Positions 7,410 through 12,439 of a stretch of 12,439 bases of DNA are shown here, piece by piece (the first letter of the stretch is position 1; each line of letters begins with the position of its first letter). The notes under the pieces were generated by a model. The model saw only the letters and a program-made list of their open reading frames with translations, did no database searches and was not told the origin of the DNA. Both the position numbers and the translations under genes were made by a program. This DNA is from Chryseobacterium gleum. GTDB taxonomy: Bacteria; Bacteroidota; Bacteroidia; Flavobacteriales_D; Sanyastnellaceae. The DNA lies in assembly GCA_943330925.2 (NCBI GenBank), contig CALQJP020000035.1, forward strand, positions 1 to 12,439, in the 5' to 3' direction.

Positions 7410-8749
7410 GGTGGATTGCAATCGTTACGATGCTCATATGGTGCGTGAATGCAAACGCACAGCCGGGCAAGGTCGTTGACCGAATCATTGGTGTAGTGGG
7501 CAATGAAATAATTCTTCAAAGCGATTTGGAGTCTTCTGTGCTGGAAATGACCGAAGGAAAAGGCTCCGATGATGCGGCAATGCGCTGTTCGGTTTACGAG
7601 AATTTGCTTTACCAAAAACTACTACTCAACCAGGCGAAACTCGATAGTATAGAAGTAAGTGACGGTGAAGTGCAGTCGCAGGTGGAGCGCCGCATCGAAT
7701 ACTTCGTGCAAATGTTTGGCAGTGTTGAAGAGTTTGAAAAATACTACGGCAAGTCGCAAGCGCAGTTGAAGGAGGAGTATTTTGATTTGATTAAAGATCA
7801 ATTGCTCGTGCAGAAGATGCAGGACAACATCACCAACAAGGTCAAGGTAACACCGGCCGATGTGTTGCGCTACTATCAAACGGTTCCGAAAGACTCCATA
7901 CCACTCATCGGAGAGCAGGTGGAGTATTCGAAAATTCAAGTTGCTCCGAAAGTGCGCGACACCGAAGTGCAGCGTATCATTCACATGATGGATTCCATCC
8001 GAATGAACTTGGCCAACGGCAAATCATCCATGACCCTCGAAGCTGCCAAGTGGAGCGAAGATCCGGGCTCCAAATACAAGGGTGGCTGCTATCCACTGCA
8101 ACGCAAGGGCTCATTTGTTCCGGAATACGAAGCGGCGGTGTACAACACACCAGAAGGCTCGTATTCGCCGGTGTTTTCGACTGTGTACGGATACCATTTT
8201 GTGAAGGTTGTTGAGAAGCGTGGTGAGTTTTATGAGTCATGCCACATCCTCATGTCACCCAAAGTAAAATCGGACGACCTCGATGATGCACGCAAAAAAT
8301 TGGATAAGGTAATTGCCAGCATTGGCGACACACTTTCGTTCTCGCAGGCAGCATTGAAATTCAGTACCGACGAAGATTCCAAAAACCAGGGTGGGAAAGT
8401 GATCAATCAGGCTTCAGGCGGCACGCGTCATGACGTTGCCTCGCTGAGCTCCGAGCTCAATCTGGTTTTCATGGGCATGAAGCTCGGCGATATAAGCGAT
8501 GCAATTCTCGCAACAGCGGAAGATGGAAAGCAATCGTACGTCGTTTACCATCTCGACAATCGCTTACCTGCGCATGCCGCCAACATGAAAGACGATTATG
8601 AAATTTTCAAGCAGGTAGCAGAAGCCCGCGCAAAACAAGTAGAAACCGATAAGTGGGTGAAGAAGCGCATCGCTTCAACGTACGTTCAAACAGACACGGA
8701 CTATCTGAATTGCGATACCCAGTTTGCCTGGCCTAAAAACAATCCTTAA
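7406..8749 (+). CDS. surA: SurA-type periplasmic chaperone with two degenerate parvulin domains
   Basis: 447 residues; the ATG at 7406 overlaps the preceding stop as ATGA. The signal peptide is 1-18 (NANA, then Gln19). Residues 22-150 form the SurA N-terminal chaperone domain, starting VVDRIIGVVGNEIILQSDLE as in SurA homologues. Parvulin domain 1 spans about 170-272 and domain 2 about 277-386. Domain 1 keeps YGYH264 and the GG turn (226-227) but has Ser175 where the first histidine is expected. Domain 2 keeps CHIL (His280) but has lost the terminal G[YW]H motif (SYVVYH instead). Both may therefore be weak or inactive isomerases, with chaperoning as the main role. SurA escorts beta-barrel proteins to the BAM complex. 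It is the last gene of the cluster; an inverted repeat at 8768-8793 follows. Confidence 0.93.
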   Translation: MRWIAIVTMLIWCVNANAQPGKVVDRIIGVVGNEIILQSDLESSVLEMTEGKGSDDAAMRCSVYENLLYQKLLLNQAKLDSIEVSDGEVQSQVERRIEYFVQMFGSVEEFEKYYGKSQAQLKEEYFDLIKDQLLVQKMQDNITNKVKVTPADVLRYYQTVPKDSIPLIGEQVEYSKIQVAPKVRDTEVQRIIHMMDSIRMNLANGKSSMTLEAAKWSEDPGSKYKGGCYPLQRKGSFVPEYEAAVYNTPEGSYSPVFSTVYGYHFVKVVEKRGEFYESCHILMSPKVKSDDLDDARKKLDKVIASIGDTLSFSQAALKFSTDEDSKNQGGKVINQASGGTRHDVASLSSELNLVFMGMKLGDISDAILATAEDGKQSYVVYHLDNRLPAHAANMKDDYEIFKQVAEARAKQVETDKWVKKRIASTYVQTDTDYLNCDTQFAWPKNNP

Positions 8750-8760
8750 CAACTTGCGAC

Positions 8761-8790
8761 TTTGTATGGGCGATTTCATTTTTACCTTCG
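8761..8790 (+). promoter_or_regulatory. Probable moxR promoter (-33 TTTG, -7 TACCTTCG)
   Basis: TTTG at 8761-8764 and TACCTTCG at 8783-8790 are separated by 18 bases, close to the Bacteroidota -33/-7 arrangement; the -7 box has one mismatch to TAnnTTTG. The moxR ATG follows 29 bases later. This is the only promoter in the window with both boxes at good spacing. Confidence 0.5.
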
Positions 8791-8793
8791 CCC
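8768..8793. repeat. GC-rich 6-bp inverted repeat overlapping the moxR promoter
   Basis: GGGCGA (8768-8773) and TCGCCC (8788-8793) are perfect reverse complements separated by 14 bases. The right arm covers the end of the -7 box. After a short gap there is CTTCCTTTTT (8796-8805). It could be an operator for moxR or a weak intrinsic terminator for the upstream operon; the long loop and interrupted T-tract make the terminator reading uncertain. Confidence 0.4.
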
Positions 8794-8819
8794 GACTTCC
8801 TTTTTAACACCTATACTGT

Positions 8820-9791
8820 ATGTCAGAGATAAAGTTTAGTTCCGACGCTGAAGCAATCGATTCACTCAAGGGTCGATACAACGATTTGCAGCGTGAAATA
8901 CGCAAGGCAATTGTGGGTCAAGAAGAAGTGGTGCGCGACGTGTTGATCTCCATTTTCGGCAACGGTCACTGCTTGCTGGTAGGTGTTCCGGGTTTGGCGA
9001 AAACCCTTCTTGTTAGCACAATCGGAAAATCATTGGGGCTGTCATTCAACCGAATTCAGTTTACTCCGGATCTGATGCCCGGCGATATCGTAGGCTCCGA
9101 AATTCTCGATGAGTCCAGAAGCTTCAAATTTGTAAAAGGTCCCATTTTCTCGAATATCATTCTTGCCGACGAAATCAACCGAACACCGCCAAAGACGCAA
9201 TCGGCGTTGCTCGAAGCGATGCAAGAAAGAAGGGTCACTTCAGGCGGAAGAACCTATGAACTCCCAGCGCCTTTTTTCGTTCTTGCTACTCAAAACCCCA
9301 TAGAACAGGAAGGTACGTATCCGCTGCCCGAAGCGCAGCTCGACCGATTCATGATGAACATCTGGGTTGATTATCCGACGCTATCCGAAGAAATTCAAAT
9401 CGTGAAATCGACCACATCCAATGTGGTGCCTCAGATAAGCAGTGTCGTTTCAGGACAGGAAATAGCTTTCTATCAGCAGCTCATTCGTAAGATGCCGGTG
9501 GCCGATAACGTAATTGAATACGCTGTTAAATTGGTCGCAAAGACGCGTCCCCAAAACGAACTTGCTCCTGCAATGGTGAATAATTTCTTGAGTTGGGGCG
9601 CTGGTCCGCGTGCTTCTCAATTCTTGATTGTGGGCGCGAAATGCGTTGCTGCTCTCAAGGGTAAATACAGCCCCGATATCGAGGATGTTCGTGCAGTAGC
9701 CGTGCCTGTTCTTCGCCACCGTATTGTGCGCAATTACAAAGCCGAAGCAGAGGGTTATACAGTAGAAAAAATTATTGCTGAGCTCCTTTAG
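8820..9791 (+). CDS. moxR: MoxR-family AAA+ ATPase
   Basis: 323 residues, typical length. Walker A is GVPGLAKT (55-62, Lys61), Walker B IILADE (113-118, Asp117/Glu118) followed by INRTPPKTQSALLEAMQE, sensor 1 ATQNP (Asn159), LDRF (174-177) with the likely arginine finger Arg176, and GPRAS with sensor-2 Arg264. The lid domain covers about 200-323. All ATPase residues are intact. MoxR proteins act as chaperone-like ATPases that help assemble or activate a partner complex, usually together with DUF58 and von Willebrand A-domain (Bat) proteins. None of these follows here: the gene ends against a convergent gene whose stop codon overlaps its own (9788-9791). It has its own likely promoter, so co-transcription with the folding genes upstream is possible only by readthrough. 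The client is unknown. Confidence 0.96.
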   Translation: MSEIKFSSDAEAIDSLKGRYNDLQREIRKAIVGQEEVVRDVLISIFGNGHCLLVGVPGLAKTLLVSTIGKSLGLSFNRIQFTPDLMPGDIVGSEILDESRSFKFVKGPIFSNIILADEINRTPPKTQSALLEAMQERRVTSGGRTYELPAPFFVLATQNPIEQEGTYPLPEAQLDRFMMNIWVDYPTLSEEIQIVKSTTSNVVPQISSVVSGQEIAFYQQLIRKMPVADNVIEYAVKLVAKTRPQNELAPAMVNNFLSWGAGPRASQFLIVGAKCVAALKGKYSPDIEDVRAVAVPVLRHRIVRNYKAEAEGYTVEKIIAELL

Positions 9792-10606
9792 TCATAGCTT
9801 TCCCTGGCGTCAATCCACGGAAGCGCTAAGCTGATGATGGCAAATCCTGTTGCCATATTGGTGAGAAACAACACCGATATCGTTCCGATTACGAGCAAAA
9901 CAAGTGTGCTGTAAAATCGAGTGGGTCTTATCAGCAAGGTGAATGGCATCGCGGTGAAAAGACCGATGCTCACAAGGCTCAAGGCATGCAATACTCCCGT
10001 TGCCTCGCGAGCGGATTCACCTGCAATCAATCGGAATTGATAGCCTTTATGCATCCAATAGTAAAGGGCTTCGCCGCCTTTCCATTGCGCTGATCCCCAC
10101 ACAAACATCCCTATTACTATCAATATCACAATGGTCTGGATGCGCAACGCCAGCATGCTCAAGCTATTGAACCATAACCGCACATTGGAGGTGCTTTCGT
10201 AGTGAACCGGTATCAGGAGAAAGGCGGTTTGCAACAGGAGTATGATGCCCGCTCCAAACAAATTCTCCGCTGCAGCATACAGCATCAATCCGCTAAACCA
10301 GGCAAGAGTGCGAGGTATGAAGGTGTATGCTGAATTACGCAAGCTAAGCAACAGGAAAATGGGGTGCGTATAGTAGATCCAGGGGAAAAGCTCGGGTTGA
10401 TAGTAAAGCCGCATTACGGCATTGTCGAGCAGTGTATCAACAAGGCCAAACCGAAAGAGCACGTTGTCGGCTCCCCACAACAAACCTGAATAGGGAAGGG
10501 TGATGAGCCAAAGCACAAACAAAAAGCCGTAGATAATGCGCGGCATGAACCGAAGCGCACGATGCTCGGCAAATTGAAAATAATAGGATGTTATGCGGTC
10601 CATCAT
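9788..10606 (-). CDS. HTTM-like polytopic inner-membrane protein
   Basis: 272 residues. The start ATG at 10606-10604 overlaps the stop of the upstream gene as ATGA; a second Met codon follows at once (10603-10601), so either could initiate. Hydrophobic helices are visible at about 22-44, 76-89, 98-111, 116-134, 151-170, 205-222 and 231-262, making it a multi-spanning membrane protein. The stretch LRIQTIVILIVIGMFVW followed by AQWKGGEALYYWM (residues 154-185) resembles the conserved part of HTTM domains, which are related to vitamin K-dependent gamma-carboxylase. The lysine and W-x-x-G-x-A-x-Y pattern is retained. HTTM proteins in bacteria have no settled function. The partner upstream looks DUF5819-like, which strengthens the assignment. 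Its stop TAA (9790-9788) lies within the moxR stop region on the opposite strand. The fold call is moderate; the gene itself is secure. Confidence 0.6.
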   Translation of the reverse strand: MMDRITSYYFQFAEHRALRFMPRIIYGFLFVLWLITLPYSGLLWGADNVLFRFGLVDTLLDNAVMRLYYQPELFPWIYYTHPIFLLLSLRNSAYTFIPRTLAWFSGLMLYAAAENLFGAGIILLLQTAFLLIPVHYESTSNVRLWFNSLSMLALRIQTIVILIVIGMFVWGSAQWKGGEALYYWMHKGYQFRLIAGESAREATGVLHALSLVSIGLFTAMPFTLLIRPTRFYSTLVLLVIGTISVLFLTNMATGFAIISLALPWIDARESYD

Positions 10607-11142
10607 GGTGCGCTGTATACAGGGAAATTCAGATGGGTTGTTTGAATGGTTTGGGCTTGATTGGTGGGTGGTATGAACTCAATGGCCAACCGAAGCTGCA
10701 CCGAATCGGGCATGGAGCCGGAATGATTTTTTTCCATGCGCATAGCGTAATACAGCGCTTTGCCATAAGCGGCGCTTTCAGTAATACGCTCGAGCTGCAC
10801 ACGTCCGTTTTCGCTGTAAAGGTTGCGGCTCAACTGCCAGCGCAACTCATCGTTGATACCTTGTTCAAGTCGCTCAACCGGTGAAGAAGGGTCGTATTCG
10901 AAATGACCCGTTGCATCGTGCCAATCAGACCAGCCGCTTTCTTGAAATGTTCTGCACTCGAGCTCCATGGTGGAGGTTGAATGGTCGGATCCGACTTCAC
11001 TCCAGGGCTGCTTGAAAAGCGGTTGTGCATACTTCACAATCGACACAGGCCTAGAACCGTCTGTTCGAAAAGCATTCCACAGGCAAACGGTAGTATGCGC
11101 TGCCAAAAGAAGAAACCCCAGAATAACGGCAATGTGTTTCAT
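10603..11142 (-). CDS. Membrane-anchored DUF5819-like protein, partner of the HTTM-like protein
   Basis: 179 residues, starting at the ATG at 11142-11140. Residues 3-22 form one N-terminal membrane anchor or uncleaved signal; the rest is soluble and probably periplasmic. The segment KYAQPLFKQPWSEVG (37-51) resembles the Y-x-x-P-x-F-x-Q-x-W motif I associate with DUF5819, a family that I recall being encoded beside HTTM proteins in other phyla. The C-terminal half has helical segments (87-136) and a beta-like end. No catalytic motif is recognised. The gene is followed directly by the HTTM-like gene with a 4-base overlap, so the two are translationally coupled and presumably act together at the inner membrane. 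It is divergent from the fumarylacetoacetase gene, with 80 bases between the start codons. The family call is tentative. Confidence 0.6.
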   Translation of the reverse strand: MKHIAVILGFLLLAAHTTVCLWNAFRTDGSRPVSIVKYAQPLFKQPWSEVGSDHSTSTMELECRTFQESGWSDWHDATGHFEYDPSSPVERLEQGINDELRWQLSRNLYSENGRVQLERITESAAYGKALYYAMRMEKNHSGSMPDSVQLRLAIEFIPPTNQAQTIQTTHLNFPVYSAP

Positions 11143-11198
11143 GATTTTCGGATTGCCCGAAGGTAATTCTACTTGTGTTTCGTTGGTTGCTTTCGGTG

Positions 11199-11206
11199 TA
11201 AGTTTG
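11199..11206 (+). promoter_or_regulatory. Bacteroidota-type -7 element upstream of fumarylacetoacetase
   Basis: TAAGTTTG matches TAnnTTTG exactly and lies 16 bases before the ATG at 11223, so the transcript leader would be only about 10 bases. A possible -33 (CTTG, 11172-11175) sits 23 bases upstream, at the long end of the usual spacing. Confidence 0.5.
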
Positions 11207-11222
11207 TCTCAAATCCTTGGTT

Positions 11223-12439
11223 ATGGTAGAAATTAAAGCAAACGATCCTTCCCTGCGCTCATGGGTGCATGTGCCCGAAGGTTCCGATTTCCCAATACAA
11301 AACTTGCCTTTCGGAGTGTTTCGCACCGAAAGCCAGTTTCCGCACGTATGTTGTGCAATTGGTGAACAGCTCATCGATTTGAAGGCACTGCACGTGATGG
11401 GTTATTTGGAGAACCTGCCTTTCACGTTGGAAGATATGGTGAGCCCAACCTTGAATCGTTGCATGCGACATGGTAAGCAAGCCATGCGCGAATTGCGCAA
11501 TCGTGTTTCGAAATTGCTTCGAAGCGATATGCCCGACCTGCGCGACAAAGAGCACCATGTGCGCCAGGTGTTGTTTCGCCAGGACGAGGTGCAACTTCTA
11601 ATGCCTATTACTGTTGGCGACTATACCGACTTCTACAGCAGCGAGGATCATGCGAGAAATGTGGGCACCATGTTTCGCGACCCGGCCAAAGCGCTTCTGC
11701 CCAACTGGAAACATTTGCCCGTTGGATATCACGGAAGGGCTTCCAGCATTGTTATTAGCGGTACACCCATTCATCGTCCCATGGGGCAGGTGAATGCAAG
11801 CGATGAAACACAGCCCACCTTCGGACCCACGAAGCAACTCGACTTCGAATTGGAAATGGCCTTTGTAACGTTTGATGGAAAACCTCTCGGTCAACGCATA
11901 ACAACCGCTGAAGCAGACGACTATATTTTCGGAATGTTGCTCTTCAACGATTGGAGCGCGCGCGATATTCAGCGTTGGGAATATGTTCCCCTAGGACCGT
12001 TTTTGGCCAAGAACTTTGCATCAACTGTATCGCCTTGGGTGGTTACGTTGGATGCACTAGAACCGTTTCGAGTGCCCGGCCCCGTTCAAGAGCCGAAGGT
12101 GCTGCCTTACCTGGAATACGAAGGCAAGAAGAACATCGACATCAATCTGCAAGTGGCTATCAAGCCGGAGAATGCCCAGGAAACAGTTGTCTCGAACAGC
12201 AACTACAAACACATGTATTGGAACATGACTCAGCAACTGGCCCATCACACCGTAAACGGGTGTAACATTCGCTGTGGCGACATGATGGCAAGCGGCACCA
12301 TCAGCGGGCCTCATGAGGGTTCGTATGGAAGCATGCTCGAGATTGCTTGGAAAGGAACGAAGCCTGTTGCAATGAACGACGGCTCGCAGCGCGCATTTAT
12401 CCAAGATGGTGATGCTGTAATCATGCGCGGGTATGCAGA
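11223..12439 (+). CDS. fahA: Fumarylacetoacetase (3' end cut by window edge)
   Basis: The frame starts at ATG 11223 and stays open to the right edge: 405 residues are visible. The family is about 420 residues long, so only a short C-terminal piece is missing. The enzyme hydrolyses 4-fumarylacetoacetate to fumarate and acetoacetate, the last step of tyrosine/homogentisate degradation in the cytoplasm. Residues 16 to about 125 form the N-terminal FAH domain and the remainder the catalytic fold. By comparison with animal FAH, the metal ligands are Asp136 (GDYTDFY), Glu209 and Glu211 (DFELEMAF) and Asp243 (FNDWSARD). The catalytic base is His143 (SSEDHARNVG). Further active-site residues Arg152, Tyr169, Gln250, Tyr254, Lys263 and Thr359 are present. 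All key residues are intact. Other tyrosine-catabolic genes, such as homogentisate dioxygenase, are not in the window but may follow downstream. Confidence 0.96.
   Translation, partial: MVEIKANDPSLRSWVHVPEGSDFPIQNLPFGVFRTESQFPHVCCAIGEQLIDLKALHVMGYLENLPFTLEDMVSPTLNRCMRHGKQAMRELRNRVSKLLRSDMPDLRDKEHHVRQVLFRQDEVQLLMPITVGDYTDFYSSEDHARNVGTMFRDPAKALLPNWKHLPVGYHGRASSIVISGTPIHRPMGQVNASDETQPTFGPTKQLDFELEMAFVTFDGKPLGQRITTAEADDYIFGMLLFNDWSARDIQRWEYVPLGPFLAKNFASTVSPWVVTLDALEPFRVPGPVQEPKVLPYLEYEGKKNIDINLQVAIKPENAQETVVSNSNYKHMYWNMTQQLAHHTVNGCNIRCGDMMASGTISGPHEGSYGSMLEIAWKGTKPVAMNDGSQRAFIQDGDAVIMRGYA

Noticed and set aside
10588..10884. Plus-strand open frame opposite the DUF5819-like gene
   Set aside because: The minus-strand frame is longer, has a membrane anchor and overlaps its neighbour by ATGA, as in a real operon; the plus-strand product has no such features.
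11158..11165. TACCTTCG on the minus strand as a -7 box for the DUF5819-like gene
   Set aside because: It is one mismatch from consensus, has no -33 partner, and leaves only a 15-base gap to the ATG; too weak to list as a promoter although it equals the moxR -7 box.
1..12439. CRISPR arrays, tRNA or rRNA genes, insertion sequences and defence genes
   Set aside because: No regularly spaced direct repeats, transposase or integrase motifs, or RNA gene signatures were seen on either strand.

Overview
The window comes from a Bacteroidota chromosome, probably Flavobacteriales-like or a neighbouring order (inference from gene content only). Supporting signs are a FecA-type TonB-dependent receptor with the C-terminal signature common in that phylum, a secreted HYR-domain protein with a dockerin-like tail, a SurA-type periplasmic chaperone cluster downstream of guaB, start codons without Shine-Dalgarno sequences but with A/T-rich leaders, and upstream TAnnTTTG elements, the -7 box of Bacteroidota sigma-70. 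No rRNA, tRNA, CRISPR array, insertion sequence or phage gene was seen. Coding density is high, and no gene-free stretch reaches 150 bases.

Layout, left to right. (1) 1-1509, +: C-terminal part of a FecA-like outer-membrane receptor, cut by the window edge. (2) 1574-2956, +: secreted protein with a jelly-roll-like N-terminal part, two HYR domains and a C-terminal pair of dockerin-type calcium loops. (3) 3012-4487, +: guaB, IMP dehydrogenase. (4) 4621-8749, +: three tightly overlapping genes for envelope protein folding: a double-parvulin PPIase, a small lipoprotein resembling a SurA N-terminal domain without a parvulin domain, and a SurA homologue with two degenerate parvulin domains. (5) 8820-9791, +: MoxR-type AAA+ ATPase without its usual DUF58/Bat partners. 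(6) 9788-11142, -: two translationally coupled genes, a membrane-anchored DUF5819-like protein followed by an HTTM-like polytopic membrane protein; the latter ends inside the moxR stop codon. (7) 11223-12439, +: fumarylacetoacetase, nearly complete and running off the right edge, divergent from the pair in (6).

How the parts fit. The three folding genes very likely form one operon that delivers and folds outer-membrane proteins; the FecA-like receptor is the kind of client such factors serve, although it is not co-transcribed with them. guaB and the folding operon each have their own promoter, and the two share an identical 12-base -7 core. Fumarylacetoacetase performs the last step of tyrosine/homogentisate catabolism.

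The least understood element is the HTTM-like/DUF5819-like pair. The most unexpected sequence-level signal is a set of perfect inverted repeats placed directly before several consecutive start codons. I found no convincing new defence or mobile system; most of the window is core Bacteroidota housekeeping.
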